Assembly: GCA_964581565.1 (NCBI GenBank)
Contig: CAZOOZ010000010.1
Location: 32,803-96,802 of the forward strand
Direction: 5' to 3'
From: UBA1433 sp964581565
Lineage (GTDB): Bacteria; Bacillota; Clostridia; Eubacteriales; UBA1433
Length of the DNA stretch: 64,000 bases
The translations under genes were made by a program, and so were the position numbers. Shown piece by piece: positions 1 to 9,482 of the stretch. Each line of letters starts with the position of its first letter. Position 1 is the stretch's first letter. The notes under the pieces were generated by a model. That model worked only from the letters and a program-made list of their open reading frames with translations. It did not search any database and was not told where the DNA came from.

Positions 1-192
1 GCATACGGTGCAGGGATTGTCTATTCGCTCGCCAATGATTTTTCTCTCTACAAAAGCACACTCTTCGCACAGGTATGTTCTTCTTTTGCACTCGATTTGC
101 GCGCAGGCAAACGCCATAAATTTTCACTTGAACAAGTCAGCGAAATGCTTGTATACGGGGAAAAATTAATTCCGAGGGACGAAGAATTATAA
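1..192 (+). CDS. C-terminal fragment, possibly a PfkB-type sugar kinase
   Basis: Reading frame 1 is open from the first base of the window to TAA at 190-192, giving the last 63 residues of a protein whose start lies outside. A GAG tripeptide near the beginning, a helix rich in Phe/Ala/Ser and a final 'SLEQV..ML' segment resemble the C-terminal end of ribokinase/PfkB carbohydrate kinases. The usual catalytic Asp after GAG is Ile here, so the family call is weak. Gene direction and codon use match the downstream mntP. Confidence 0.4.
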   Translation, partial: AYGAGIVYSLANDFSLYKSTLFAQVCSSFALDLRAGKRHKFSLEQVSEMLVYGEKLIPRDEEL

Positions 193-263
193 TCTTTCGG
201 CTTAAACTCCAGAAATATAAATATATATTATTAATACTATAATCAAACTATCGGGGGATACGA

Positions 264-833
264 TTGAATTTTATTACATTACTGCTCGCGGCGGTCGGCC
301 TGTCGATGGATGCGTCTGCCGTTTCCATCTCCAATGGTATGATCTATAAAAATGTTTCAAAAAACAAAATACTGCTCATGGCATTTTATTTCGGCTTTTT
401 TCAGGCTCTTATGCCCTTTATCGGCTACTTTGCCGGTAGTGTTTTCAGCCACATGATACAAAGCATAGATCATTGGATCGTTCTAATTATCCTTTCTATT
501 TTAGGAGCTAAGATGATTATTGAAGCTGTCAAAAACAGCCGCCTAGAAGTATGCACCGCAACGTGTCCGCCTCTTACAAATAAATGCCTGCTGCTGCAGG
601 CACTGGCAACAAGTATCGATGCTTTTGCGCTCGGCATAAGCTTGGCAGTCATTCAAGTGGATATTTACTTGTCAATTGCCGTCATAGGAATCACAACTTT
701 TATACTTTGTATCTTTGCTTTTTTCATCGGCAGACAATTCGGCAGTCTTTTTAAAAATAAAGCCGAAATATTCGGTGGAATTATTTTAATATTAATCGGC
801 TTGAAAATATTCATCGAGCACACAATCGCTTAA
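264..833 (+). CDS. mntP: MntP-type manganese efflux pump
   Basis: Six-helix inner-membrane protein of 189 residues, the usual length for MntP (DUF204), which exports Mn2+ and protects from manganese excess. Two pseudo-symmetric halves each carry a conserved acidic helix: 'SMDASAVS' near residue 15 and 'TSIDAFALG' near residue 118. These Asp residues are required in characterised MntP proteins. The start is TTG at 264, chosen because a GGGGGA ribosome-binding site lies just upstream and the MNFITLLLAAVGLSMDA N-terminus is typical of the family. A TATAAT-like -10 lies at 238-243. I saw no yybP-ykoY manganese riboswitch in the 71-base leader, although that element controls many mntP genes. Confidence 0.9.
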   Translation: MNFITLLLAAVGLSMDASAVSISNGMIYKNVSKNKILLMAFYFGFFQALMPFIGYFAGSVFSHMIQSIDHWIVLIILSILGAKMIIEAVKNSRLEVCTATCPPLTNKCLLLQALATSIDAFALGISLAVIQVDIYLSIAVIGITTFILCIFAFFIGRQFGSLFKNKAEIFGGIILILIGLKIFIEHTIA

Positions 834-906
834 TTAGCATAACTGTATACCCGCTTTTTTCATACAAGCCTTTACAACACTTATTCTATCGTTTCAGGAG
901 AAGCAT

Positions 907-1467
907 ATGAATACAAAAATGGATTTTGTAATAAATCAGAAAACAGGTAACAAAGAAACCTGCTATATGAGAAAATTAAACAAAAAGGATATTGAAAATA
1001 TTATTGTGCTTCAAAATAAAATTATTCTCTCTCTGGATGATCCAAATCTTTTTGCTCCTTTTATGGAGCATGAATTTGAACATTTATTTAAAAACAAGGA
1101 CAATATTGTCTTAGGAGTTTTTACTGACGACAATAAACTTATCGCATTCAGAGCGGCAACTGTCGAAGGCAAAGAATTTGATGAGGTTTCCCCCTTTTTG
1201 GACGAAAAATACGCCGGCAGCAATAAGATGCTTTTAAACGGTGCTTTTGTAGATGAAGATTATAGAAAAAACAGATTGCAGACCAAAATGAGCAGACACA
1301 CACTGTCGCTTGCTCACGCAAATCATATAAACGTATTTTTTACCGTGATCCATCCTGATAACATTGCCAGCATAAAATCTATAGAAGCACTTGGCTTCAA
1401 AGCGATTAAGGAAATTGATGTATATTCACAAAGCCACAGAAGAATACTGTTTTTAAAAGGTTTTTAA
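907..1467 (+). CDS. GNAT-family N-acetyltransferase
   Basis: 186-residue protein with the overall pattern of GNAT acetyltransferases: an acyl-CoA-binding stretch after a beta strand ('GAFVDEDYRKNRLQTKM', about residues 113-129, where the family has the R/Q-x-x-G/A-like loop) and a C-terminal 'N.AS.KS.E.LGFK' motif (about residues 152-163), which is the common end of the fold. The substrate cannot be told. ATG at 907 is preceded by AGGAGAAGC. The gene ends in a perfect 11-bp hairpin terminator shared with convergent pyc. Confidence 0.8.
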   Translation: MNTKMDFVINQKTGNKETCYMRKLNKKDIENIIVLQNKIILSLDDPNLFAPFMEHEFEHLFKNKDNIVLGVFTDDNKLIAFRAATVEGKEFDEVSPFLDEKYAGSNKMLLNGAFVDEDYRKNRLQTKMSRHTLSLAHANHINVFFTVIHPDNIASIKSIEALGFKAIKEIDVYSQSHRRILFLKGF

Positions 1468-1474
1468 TTAAAAA

Positions 1475-1508
1475 CTGCCTGTCTTTTAAGACAGGCAGCC
1501 TTCTTTTA
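1475..1508. terminator. Bidirectional terminator between GNAT gene and pyc
   Basis: Perfect 11-bp stem (CTGCCTGTCTT, 1475-1485, with its complement at 1488-1498) and a 2-base loop. There are T-rich runs on both sides when read on either strand, so it can end both convergent transcripts. Confidence 0.9.
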
Positions 1509-1513
1509 TATGA

Positions 1514-4500
1514 TTATTCAAGTTCTATAATCAACTGGCCCTTCTCTACGCTGTCACCTTTTTGTACATGCACAGCTGCAATAATGCTGTCTTTTGGCGC
1601 AGTGATTTCCGTTTCCATTTTCATCGCTTCAACAATGGCAAGCGGTTGATTTTTCTTTACTTTTTCGCCTACAGATACATGAACGGCCATAATGGTACCT
1701 TTGATCGGCGGAGCAATATGGTTTTCATTACATTCATCCGCCATTTTAACGGTTGTTTTAAATACTGCCGGAATGCTGTTTTCATCTTTTACATAAATAT
1801 CACGTCTGAAACCATTGATTTCAAATATGAATCTTCTGTATCCGTCTTCTCCGACATCTTTTCCGATATGTACCAGCTTGATCATGCAGCGCACGCCTTT
1901 TGCGATTTCAACTTCCGTTTCTTCGCCTATACGAAGCGAGTTAAAGAAGACATGCGATTCCATTTGTATATAATCGCCGTATTCGGTTAAGAATTTCATA
2001 TAATCATCATAGACTTTTGGATACAATGCCGCGCTGATCACCGAGCGCATATTTAATTCTCTTCCGTATCGTTCTAAGTAGTCTGCACGAATCGCATCAA
2101 AATCAACATCTTCAAGCAATTCACCCGGGCGCACCGTGAGCGGTTCCTGACCTTTGAGTACGATTTCCTGAAGTTTATGGTTGAATCCGCCTTCGGGCTG
2201 ACCGAGCATACCTTTAAAGAAGTCCACAACCGAATCCGGGAAAGCAAGATTTTTCCCTTTTTCATAAATATTCTCTATTGTCAAGCCGTTTTGCATCATA
2301 AAGATGGCCATATCCCCAACTGATTTTGAAGAAGGCGTTACTTTTACAATGTCCCCAAACAGTTCATTGGCATCTTTATAGGTTTCCAGCAGATCTCTGA
2401 ATCGATGACCAAGTCCAAAGCTTTCCGCTTGTTTTTTAAGATTGGAATATTGTCCGCCGGGCACTTCATAGCGATACACTTCCGCCGTGGGTGTTTTCAT
2501 TCCGGATTCTGCCTCGTAATATACTTCTCGGACATTCTCCCAGTAATCACTGAGCAGCTGCAATCCCAATTCATCCATTTCGGTATCGCGGCCCGTGTTT
2601 TTAAGCGCCGCAACAATACTGTTGAGCGCAGGCTGCGAAGTAAGCCCGCTCATTGAATTGAGCGCCATATCGGCGATATCCACTCCCGCCCTCGCCGCAC
2701 TCAAAACAGAAGCTACGGCGTTACCGGCCGTGTCATGCGTGTGAAAGTGGATTGGTATACTGATCTCTTCTTTTAATGCTTTTACCAAATCATATGCTGC
2801 CTGCGGCCTTACAAGCCCGCTCATATCTTTAATCCCCAGTATATGGGCGCCCATAGATTCGATTTCTTTTCCCTTTTTAATATAATAATTTATATCATAT
2901 TTTGTTTTGCTTTTATCTAAGATATCTCCTGTGTAGCATAGGCAAACTTCCGCGATTTTATTGTTTTTCAGTACTTGTTCTGTGGGAAGTTTTAATGCTT
3001 CAAGCCAGTTTAATGAGTCAAAAATTCTAAAGACGTCAATGCCTGCTTTAGCCGATTCTTCAATAAAGACCTCAATGACATTGTCCGGATAATTTTTATA
3101 CCCAACAGCGTTCGAGCCTCTAAGAAGCATTTGAAACATGATATTCGGTATTCTTTTTCTGAGTCTTTTGAGCCGTGTCCAAGGGGATTCATGCAAGAAT
3201 CGGTAAGCTGTATCAAATGTTGCTCCGCCCCACATTTCAACCGAGAAAAAATCGGCACCATAGACCGCCACGGCATTGGAAATATCCAGCATATCTCTCG
3301 TTCTCATACGCGTGGCCGCAAGCGATTGATGCGCATCTCTGTAGGTTGTGTCTGTCACGAGAAGTTTATTTTGTTTTTTGATATAATCGACAACCCCACT
3401 CGGTCCGTATTTATCTAAAAGCTGCTTTGTGCCGTCTTTTATGGACATGCCCTCGACATCGGGTATGTAAGGCGCCGGATAATCTTTCTTCTCGCCCTGT
3501 GTCTTATTGATTATTATTTCGGCTAAATACTGGGCAATCTTCGATTCCTGGTCAACCGATTTCTTTATTGCGAACAATTCGGGATGCTGGTCTATAAAGA
3601 GCGTATTGCACGCGCCGTTCTTAAACACATCATGCTGCAATACATTGATCAAAAAATCCGTATTGGTTTTTACCCCTTCGACATAATGTTCTTTTAGCGC
3701 ACGCAGTGCTTTTCTCCTGGCTTTTTCAAAGCTGCTGTCCCAAACGATGGTTTTGACAAGCAAGCTATCGTAATAAGGCGTAATCTCAGCACCCGTGAAG
3801 CCATTGCCCCCGTCGAGACGGATGCCGTTTCCCGCTGCCGTACGGTAGACCGTTATTTTTCCGGTATCAGGCATAAAGTTGTTCTTCGGGTCTTCTGCGG
3901 TTATCCTGCATTGAATCGCGCTGCCGCGCGGGATAATATCATCCTGAGAATAGATGCCGATCTCCTGGCTTGCAAGCGGGTAACCCTGCGCAATCAAAAT
4001 CTGTGCCTGCACGATATCTATGCCGGTTGTCATTTCCGTTACAGTGTGCTCTACTTGGATTCTGGGATTCATCTCCATAAAGTAATGATTACCCTTCGCA
4101 TCAAGTAAAAACTCTACAGTGCCTGCATTGACATAGCCTACTTCTTTGGCGAGTTTAACTGCATCCGCGCAAATAACTTTCCTCTTTTCATCATCAATCG
4201 CCATAGACGGCGTAAACTCGATTACTTTTTGATGTCTTCTTTGTATGGAGCAGTCACGCTCATATAAATGCACAACATTGCCGTATTGATCGGCTAAAAT
4301 TTGCACCTCAATATGTTTTGGTGTTTCAAGATATTTTTCGACAAATACTTCGCCGTTTCCAAAAGCTTTTTTTGCTTCGCTGACTGCGGTTTTAAATTCT
4401 TTTATTAATGCGCTCTCATCATTGACGACACGCATGCCTCTTCCGCCGCCGCCAAAAGAAGCTTTTAAAATAACGGGATACCCTATTTCCTGCGCCACTT

Positions 4501-4951
4501 TTACGAGTTCTTCTTCATTATCAACAGGTTTAGCCGTACCTTTTAGTACCGGCACACCTATTTTATCTGCAAACTTCTTTGCCGCTACCTTATCGCCAAA
4601 GATTTCCATAACATCGGCCGGCGGCCCTATAAAGGTGATGCCTTCTCTTTCACATTCTCTTACAAAATCAGGATTTTCGGATAAAAACCCATATCCGGGA
4701 TGAATTGCAGTTGCTCTTCTGGCTTTTGCGATTTCCAAGATCTTATATATATTTAAGTATGCTCCAACAGGTGTATTTTCTTTATCAAGCATATACGATT
4801 CGTCTGCTTTGCTTCTAAAGAGCGCGAGCTTATCTTCTTTGGAATAAACTGCAACGCTTTTATAACCCAATTCATTGACGGCGCGCATAACTCGAATAGC
4901 TATTTCACCGCGATTGGCTATAAGAATCTTTCTAAACGGTTTAATGTCCAT
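1514..4951 (-). CDS. pyc: Pyruvate carboxylase
   Basis: 1145 residues, the standard single-chain pyruvate carboxylase, which makes oxaloacetate from pyruvate, bicarbonate and ATP. Order of domains: biotin carboxylase with ATP-grasp (about 1-455, glycine-rich loop 'FGGGGRGM' near 168), carboxyltransferase (about 530-800, starting at 'VTDTTYRDAHQSL', with the metal/carbamyl-Lys region 'LGIKDMSGL'), PYC/OADA linker, and C-terminal biotinyl domain with 'EAMKMETE', biotin on Lys1111. It stands alone on the minus strand. Start ATG at 4951 has GGAGG a few bases before it. The anaplerotic role fits a fermenting anaerobe without a full TCA cycle; that last point is inference. Confidence 0.97.
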   Translation of the reverse strand: MDIKPFRKILIANRGEIAIRVMRAVNELGYKSVAVYSKEDKLALFRSKADESYMLDKENTPVGAYLNIYKILEIAKARRATAIHPGYGFLSENPDFVRECEREGITFIGPPADVMEIFGDKVAAKKFADKIGVPVLKGTAKPVDNEEELVKVAQEIGYPVILKASFGGGGRGMRVVNDESALIKEFKTAVSEAKKAFGNGEVFVEKYLETPKHIEVQILADQYGNVVHLYERDCSIQRRHQKVIEFTPSMAIDDEKRKVICADAVKLAKEVGYVNAGTVEFLLDAKGNHYFMEMNPRIQVEHTVTEMTTGIDIVQAQILIAQGYPLASQEIGIYSQDDIIPRGSAIQCRITAEDPKNNFMPDTGKITVYRTAAGNGIRLDGGNGFTGAEITPYYDSLLVKTIVWDSSFEKARRKALRALKEHYVEGVKTNTDFLINVLQHDVFKNGACNTLFIDQHPELFAIKKSVDQESKIAQYLAEIIINKTQGEKKDYPAPYIPDVEGMSIKDGTKQLLDKYGPSGVVDYIKKQNKLLVTDTTYRDAHQSLAATRMRTRDMLDISNAVAVYGADFFSVEMWGGATFDTAYRFLHESPWTRLKRLRKRIPNIMFQMLLRGSNAVGYKNYPDNVIEVFIEESAKAGIDVFRIFDSLNWLEALKLPTEQVLKNNKIAEVCLCYTGDILDKSKTKYDINYYIKKGKEIESMGAHILGIKDMSGLVRPQAAYDLVKALKEEISIPIHFHTHDTAGNAVASVLSAARAGVDIADMALNSMSGLTSQPALNSIVAALKNTGRDTEMDELGLQLLSDYWENVREVYYEAESGMKTPTAEVYRYEVPGGQYSNLKKQAESFGLGHRFRDLLETYKDANELFGDIVKVTPSSKSVGDMAIFMMQNGLTIENIYEKGKNLAFPDSVVDFFKGMLGQPEGGFNHKLQEIVLKGQEPLTVRPGELLEDVDFDAIRADYLERYGRELNMRSVISAALYPKVYDDYMKFLTEYGDYIQMESHVFFNSLRIGEETEVEIAKGVRCMIKLVHIGKDVGEDGYRRFIFEINGFRRDIYVKDENSIPAVFKTTVKMADECNENHIAPPIKGTIMAVHVSVGEKVKKNQPLAIVEAMKMETEITAPKDSIIAAVHVQKGDSVEKGQLIIELE

Positions 4952-4997
4952 AGCTTAACCTCCATTAAATCATTTTACAAAAAATTGTAACATATCT

Positions 4998-5025
4998 ATT
5001 ATATCAATAAATATTTAAAATACAA
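4998..5025 (-). promoter_or_regulatory. Promoter of pyc
   Basis: On the minus strand, TTGTAT (5020-5025), a 16-bp spacer and TATAAT (4998-5003) form a good vegetative promoter 47 bases before the pyc start. The rest of the 203-base gap down to trpS is very AT-rich, with no gene that I can support. Confidence 0.6.
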
Positions 5026-5154
5026 ATAAAAAATTACGATTTCGCTTATATAAATTTATGATTTTGCATAAATATAAATGTATTTATTGATATAGTTACA
5101 TAAACGAAGGCTTAATGTATGAATATTTATTATCTCAATGCTATGAATATGCAT

Positions 5155-6162
5155 TTATTTTTTTAAAACGAGCCCCATTTTTTTTTGAGCTTTTTTTAAG
5201 GTTTTCTTTGCCATGCTTTCTGCCTTACTCGCTCCTAAAGACATGTATTCCTCAAGCGTAGTTTTATCTTTCATTAATCTATTGAATTCATCTTGGATCG
5301 GACGCAGTGATTCAATGACAGCTTCTGCAGCACGCACTTTAAAATCTGCATAGGATAAATCCTTGCAATCCTCTATGGCTTTGTCGAGTGATATATCTGC
5401 GGAAGAGGCATAAATTTGCAGCAGATTAGAAATACCCGGCTTTTCTTTTTCATCATAACGCACAGATGCATCGGAATCCGTAACGGCTCTTTTAAATTTT
5501 CTCATGATAGCATCCGGGCTGTCTTTTAGCGAAATATATCCGTTCTCATTGCTGTCGGATTTGCTCATTTTGCCGGTCGGCTCAGACAGGCTCATGATCC
5601 TGGCACCAACTTTCGGATAATATCCTTCAGGTATGATAAAAGTGTCGGAATATGCATTATTAAAACGAATGGCAACATCCCGGCAAAGCTCTATATGTTG
5701 TCTTTGGTCATCGCCCACAGGAACATAATGCGGCTGGTAGAGCAGTATATCCGCTGCCATTAAAACAGGATAATCAAACAGGGCAGCACGAATATTTTCC
5801 CCTTGCTTTGCCGATTTATCTTTATACTGCGTCATGCGGGAGAGCTCCCCCATGTATGTGTTGCAATTAAGCAGCCATGCAAGTTCGCTGTGTGCACTTA
5901 CATGCGACTGGATAAAAAGAGTTGTATGCTCGGGATTGAGCCCCGCCGCAATCAGCATGGCATAGCATTCCATGGTTTTGGCTCTCAATACCGAAGGCAC
6001 CTGCGGCACCGTTAATGCGTGCAGATCCACAATACAAAAATAACAGTCAAATTCATATTGGGCTTCAACCCAGTTTTTAATCGCTCCAAAGTAATTACCT
6101 ATTGTAAAATCTCCCGACGGCTGAATGCCGCTCAGCATCCTTTTCTTTTCCGTATTACTCAT
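5155..6162 (-). CDS. trpS: Tryptophanyl-tRNA synthetase
   Basis: 335-residue class I aminoacyl-tRNA synthetase of the usual bacterial TrpRS length; charges tRNA-Trp with tryptophan in the cytoplasm. The HIGH-type signature is 'TIGN' (20-23, after 'GIQPSGDF') and the KMSKS loop is exact at 198-202. The dimeric Rossmann core and the helical C-terminal anticodon domain ('SYADFKVRAAEAVIE...') are intact. Start ATG at 6162 follows GAGGTTACGAG. Expression is controlled by the T-box leader immediately upstream, with a TGG specifier. Confidence 0.98.
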   Translation of the reverse strand: MSNTEKKRMLSGIQPSGDFTIGNYFGAIKNWVEAQYEFDCYFCIVDLHALTVPQVPSVLRAKTMECYAMLIAAGLNPEHTTLFIQSHVSAHSELAWLLNCNTYMGELSRMTQYKDKSAKQGENIRAALFDYPVLMAADILLYQPHYVPVGDDQRQHIELCRDVAIRFNNAYSDTFIIPEGYYPKVGARIMSLSEPTGKMSKSDSNENGYISLKDSPDAIMRKFKRAVTDSDASVRYDEKEKPGISNLLQIYASSADISLDKAIEDCKDLSYADFKVRAAEAVIESLRPIQDEFNRLMKDKTTLEEYMSLGASKAESMAKKTLKKAQKKMGLVLKK

Positions 6163-6182
6163 CTCGTAACCTCTTTCTTTTG

Positions 6183-6425
6183 AAAGTATTAAAAAACGCC
6201 CTTAAGATTTTAATTCTAAAGGACGATTTAATTTATATAACCGCGGTACCACCTATTTTGACTATAAACTATAGTCCACTTTTAATGATAACGCTTTTTG
6301 CGTCTTGACATTTCCTTCAAGAATTTTGTAAACCCATTCAAAACAAACCGGCCATAAAACTCCCACCATTGTTTTACTCTCTTAAGGCAAAAATTGTTTT
6401 TACTCTTTTACGCATTAAAATTATT
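6183..6425 (-). promoter_or_regulatory. T-box riboswitch (Trp specifier) upstream of trpS
   Basis: Minus-strand leader with the T-box core TGGTACCGCGG (complement of 6241-6251). Before it are a Stem I with AGAGAG and GGTGGGAG elements and a 'GAA-TGG-G' specifier loop, the TGG codon being the complement of 6334-6336. After it is an intrinsic terminator (stem CGTCCTTTAGA/TCTTAAGGGCG then T run, about 6188-6225). Uncharged tRNA-Trp is expected to pair with TGG and with the T-box bulge to stop termination. The codon and the downstream gene agree. Confidence 0.95.
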
Positions 6426-6437
6426 AAAATTTTTTAA

Positions 6438-6466
6438 ATTATATTTCTTTTACCGTCACTTGTCAA
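6438..6466 (-). promoter_or_regulatory. Consensus promoter of the trpS T-box transcript
   Basis: Minus-strand TTGACA (6461-6466), 17-bp spacer, TATAAT (6438-6443): a perfect sigma-A promoter placed about 10 bases before the leader start. A strong constitutive promoter with control left to the T-box is the usual arrangement. Confidence 0.85.
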
Positions 6467-6568
6467 GCATACAACCGAAGAACCTGTAAAAGAACAAATA
6501 AATTGTTTCCCTGACTATTTTCTGTTATCATTATTTTAGTACCCTAAATAAAAATCAGGAGGGATGTC

Positions 6569-7711
6569 ATGAAATACAGACAATTTAAAAATGGTCTTGA
6601 AATATCGCAACTGGGTCTTGGCTGTATGCGCTTTCCCGTACTTGAAGGCGACAATTCAAAAATAGACGAAGCACATGCCGAGAAAATGATACTTTATGCC
6701 TATGAAAACGGGGTCAATTATTTTGACACCGCCTATCCCTATCATGGCGGCATGTCTGAAAAATTTGTAGGAAACGTATTAAAAAACAACGGCATCAGAG
6801 AAAAAATCCATTTAACGACCAAAAATCCGACATGGTTTGTAGAGCAGCATGCAGACTATTACAAGCTGTTTAACGAGCAACTTAGCAACCTGCAGACCGA
6901 TTATCTTGACTTTTATCTTCTTCACGCACTCAATGCCCCTTCCTGGCATAATGCAAAAAAGCACGATCCTTTTACTTTTATGGATAAAATCAAAAAAGAC
7001 GGCACCGTCAAACAAATGGGATTTTCTTTTCATGATAATTTAAAGGTATTTAAAGAAATTCTCGATTCGTATGATTGGGATTTTTGCCAGATACAATTGA
7101 ATTATATGGATGAGCATTTCCAGGCCGGACTTGAGGGCCTTGCATATGCGGCCAGCAAAAATATTCCCGTCGTGATCATGGAGCCGCTCAAAGGCGGAAG
7201 ACTCTCAGCCACACTCACTCCGACAATGCAGCAATTATTTGATAAGAATCATGTTGAAATATCCATGGTGGAACTTGGACTTAAATATTTATTCAATCTG
7301 CCACAGATAAGCTGTGTACTCAGCGGTGCCAGCAGCCTGGAGCAGATTACACAAAACATAGATACCGCATCTGTATACGGTGTGGACGATTTGACCGCAA
7401 ATGAAAAACAACTGATTGAAGATTTAAGAGAATTTTATAACTCGCGCACTAAAGTACCCTGTACAGGTTGCCTCTACTGTGTGGACGGCTGCCCGCAAAA
7501 AATACCGATCAATCTTATATTCTCACTCTACAACGGAAGATATATTTATGAAAATGCCCCCATCACAAAAATACAATATAACGCGCATGTGCCGCTAAAA
7601 AGACGTCCGGATAACTGCATTGAATGCGGTCAGTGCGAAGAACACTGTCCGCAAAATATTAATATCATCGAGCAACTCAAGATTGCGCATGAAGATATTT
7701 TAAGCATTTAA
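6569..7711 (+). CDS. Aldo/keto reductase with C-terminal ferredoxin-like clusters
   Basis: 380 residues. The N-terminal two thirds are an aldo/keto reductase TIM barrel ('LGLGCMRFP', 'FDTAYPYHGG' with the catalytic Asp/Tyr region, 'LDFYLLHAL', 'GFSFH', 'EPLKGG'). The C-terminal part has two Cys clusters, 'CTGCLYCVDGCP' (about 298-309) and 'CIECGQCEEHCP' (about 350-361), as in the Fe-S-containing AKR branch common in anaerobes. It probably reduces a carbonyl with NAD(P)H; substrate and use of the clusters are unknown. Start ATG at 6569 follows AGGAGGGATGTC. Single-gene unit ended by a bidirectional terminator. Confidence 0.9.
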   Translation: MKYRQFKNGLEISQLGLGCMRFPVLEGDNSKIDEAHAEKMILYAYENGVNYFDTAYPYHGGMSEKFVGNVLKNNGIREKIHLTTKNPTWFVEQHADYYKLFNEQLSNLQTDYLDFYLLHALNAPSWHNAKKHDPFTFMDKIKKDGTVKQMGFSFHDNLKVFKEILDSYDWDFCQIQLNYMDEHFQAGLEGLAYAASKNIPVVIMEPLKGGRLSATLTPTMQQLFDKNHVEISMVELGLKYLFNLPQISCVLSGASSLEQITQNIDTASVYGVDDLTANEKQLIEDLREFYNSRTKVPCTGCLYCVDGCPQKIPINLIFSLYNGRYIYENAPITKIQYNAHVPLKRRPDNCIECGQCEEHCPQNINIIEQLKIAHEDILSI

Positions 7712-7730
7712 TCTCATTTATCTATAAAGA

Positions 7731-7757
7731 AAAGCAGAGAGTCTCTCTGCTTTTTTG
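7731..7757. terminator. Bidirectional terminator between aldo/keto reductase and cupin genes
   Basis: Self-complementary AAAGCAGAGAG/TCTCTCTGCTTT hairpin followed by a T run on the plus strand and by an A/T-rich tract on the minus strand; the two flanking genes are convergent. Confidence 0.85.
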
Positions 7758-7758
7758 T

Positions 7759-8100
7759 TTATTTATATAATATCAATGCAATCATTTCCAAAACATCATC
7801 ACCTATGTTTTTTAAGCTGTGAAACTCCTGATCGTTGGTGACGCAAACATCTCCTTCGTAAACTTCCACATCTTTTCCGTTATCGTGGAAAAACCCATGT
7901 CCTTTGATAATGTAATACCATTCTGTCTCCCCTACATGTTGATGATAACTAATAGAGCTTTGCGGCTCCAACCAGATATGATTAAACATCCTGCCTTTAT
8001 CATTGAGCTTATCTGATGGCAACACCATCCTCACAAGCGCTTTGCCTTCTCCCTCGCCGCCAAGTTTTTCTTTTACGGACTGACTTGTCTTTAAAACCAT
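7759..8100 (-). CDS. Small cupin-domain protein
   Basis: 113-residue single-domain cupin. Motif 1 is 'SYHQHVGETEWYYIIKGHG' (about 52-70) with the His-x-His and Glu metal ligands; motif 2 is around 'VTNDQEFHSLKN' (about 88-99). Such proteins bind a divalent metal in a beta barrel; activity (isomerase, dioxygenase or sensing) is not predictable. ATG at 8100 has GGAGG before it. It stands alone between a convergent AKR gene and the divergent radical-SAM pair. Confidence 0.85.
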   Translation of the reverse strand: MVLKTSQSVKEKLGGEGEGKALVRMVLPSDKLNDKGRMFNHIWLEPQSSISYHQHVGETEWYYIIKGHGFFHDNGKDVEVYEGDVCVTNDQEFHSLKNIGDDVLEMIALILYK

Positions 8101-8182
8101 GCTATCAAACCTCCTTATTTCATTTAGTACTATTATATCATCGATTTAAACATTTTCAATGCTCAATTTATCGAACATATGT

Positions 8183-8211
8183 TTGATTTTTTACTGTTAT
8201 CGTGCTATACT
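8183..8211 (+). promoter_or_regulatory. Promoter of the radical-SAM pair, giving an almost leaderless mRNA
   Basis: TTGATT (8183-8188), 17-bp spacer and TATACT (8206-8211). Transcription should begin near 8218, only about 5 bases before the ATG at 8223. This placement argues against the GTG at 8202 as start, because it lies inside the promoter. Confidence 0.7.
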
Positions 8212-8222
8212 GTTTTCGGGTG

Positions 8223-9482
8223 ATGAAATTGATTACGGAGAATACTTTAGAAAAATTAAAAATATTGTCAGACGCGGCAAAGTATGACGCATCCTGCGCA
8301 TCGTCGTTTACAGGTCCGTCGCAAAAACATGCTATGCATTCTTATAATGGTTCAGGTATCTGCCACAGCTATACCTCCGACGGCAGATGCGTCTCGCTTT
8401 TGAAAGTGTTATTTACGAATAAATGTATTTATAACTGTATGTATTGCGTAAACAAAATAAGCAACGACTGCAAACGGGCCAGCTTTAACAGCGAAGAGCT
8501 TGCGGCCCTTACACATGAATTCTATAGACGCAATTATATATCGGGCTTATTTTTAAGCTCTGCAGTCGAGCATTCCCCCACCCGCACACAGGAAAATATA
8601 TATAAAACACTCTATCTTTTACGTAAAAAATATACCTTTGGCGGCTACATCCACGCCAAAGCCATCGCAGGCGCTGACTTGTCTTTAATTGAATCCTGCG
8701 CCTATTTGGCTGACAGGATGAGCGTGAATATTGAGCTTCCCAGCCGGCAGAGCTTACGTTTGCTGGCTCCTCAAAAAAGCTATGAAGAGATCTTAAAGCC
8801 GATTGGATATCTCTGTGAGCGCACCACGAAAGCTTTGCCGGCTTCAGAGGGCGGCAGGCATTCCCGCTTTATTCCCGGCGGTCAATCGACACAGATGATC
8901 ATTGGCGCAAGCAAGGATTCAGATTACCAAATACTGCAGACCAGCAAATATTTATATCAGAAAATGAATCTATCACGTGTGACGTATTCGGCCTATATCC
9001 CTGTCAATGACAGCACTCTGTTGCCTTCCATATATACTAAAATACCTTTAAAACGCGAGAACAGGCTGTATCAGGCAGATTGGCTGATGCGCTACTACCA
9101 TTTTGATGCCGACGAACTGCTCGACGAGCAGACAGAAAACTTTGATTTAAATTTAGATCCAAAAACAAACTGGGCGATTAGGAATTACGCGCTCTTTCCT
9201 ATCGAGATTACCAAGGCCGATTATAAAACACTGCTGCGCATTCCGGGAATCGGTCGAAGAAGTGCGGCAAGAATTATTTCGTTTCGTTCTAAGGCTTTTA
9301 TTGATTATGATGCGCTAAAAAAATTAGGTGTTGTATTAAAACGAGCCAAATATTTTATCACCTTAAACGGCAAAAGCATTCTTTATAAAAATTATTATGC
9401 CGAAGATTTACATCTTATTTTAAGCGATAAGCAGTATAAACAATTGTCATTTTTAAATAAGGAAGGAAAAATACTTTCATGA
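8223..9482 (+). CDS. Putative DNA modification/repair radical SAM protein (TIGR03916 type)
   Basis: 419 residues from ATG 8223. The radical-SAM cluster motif CxxxCxxC is at C68, C72 and C75. A C-terminal helix-hairpin-helix-like segment, 'LLRIPGIGRRSAARI', suggests nucleic-acid contact. Length and pattern match the radical-SAM family described as a putative DNA modification/repair protein that almost always pairs with the gene that follows. The next gene overlaps it by 4 bases (ATGA, 9479-9482), so the two are translationally coupled and likely form a complex. The true reaction is unknown. I chose the start from the promoter position, since no clear ribosome-binding site exists. Confidence 0.88.
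   Translation: MKLITENTLEKLKILSDAAKYDASCASSFTGPSQKHAMHSYNGSGICHSYTSDGRCVSLLKVLFTNKCIYNCMYCVNKISNDCKRASFNSEELAALTHEFYRRNYISGLFLSSAVEHSPTRTQENIYKTLYLLRKKYTFGGYIHAKAIAGADLSLIESCAYLADRMSVNIELPSRQSLRLLAPQKSYEEILKPIGYLCERTTKALPASEGGRHSRFIPGGQSTQMIIGASKDSDYQILQTSKYLYQKMNLSRVTYSAYIPVNDSTLLPSIYTKIPLKRENRLYQADWLMRYYHFDADELLDEQTENFDLNLDPKTNWAIRNYALFPIEITKADYKTLLRIPGIGRRSAARIISFRSKAFIDYDALKKLGVVLKRAKYFITLNGKSILYKNYYAEDLHLILSDKQYKQLSFLNKEGKILS

Noticed and set aside
1562..1990. Plus-strand open frames inside pyc (also 2405-2656, 3131-3418, 4422-4703)
   Set aside because: Antisense shadows of a clear 1145-residue enzyme; no ribosome-binding sites and no recognisable protein features.
4952..5154. Possible small gene or RNA between pyc and trpS
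   Set aside because: Only AT-rich sequence, the pyc promoter and a 15-codon frame; no structure I could support.
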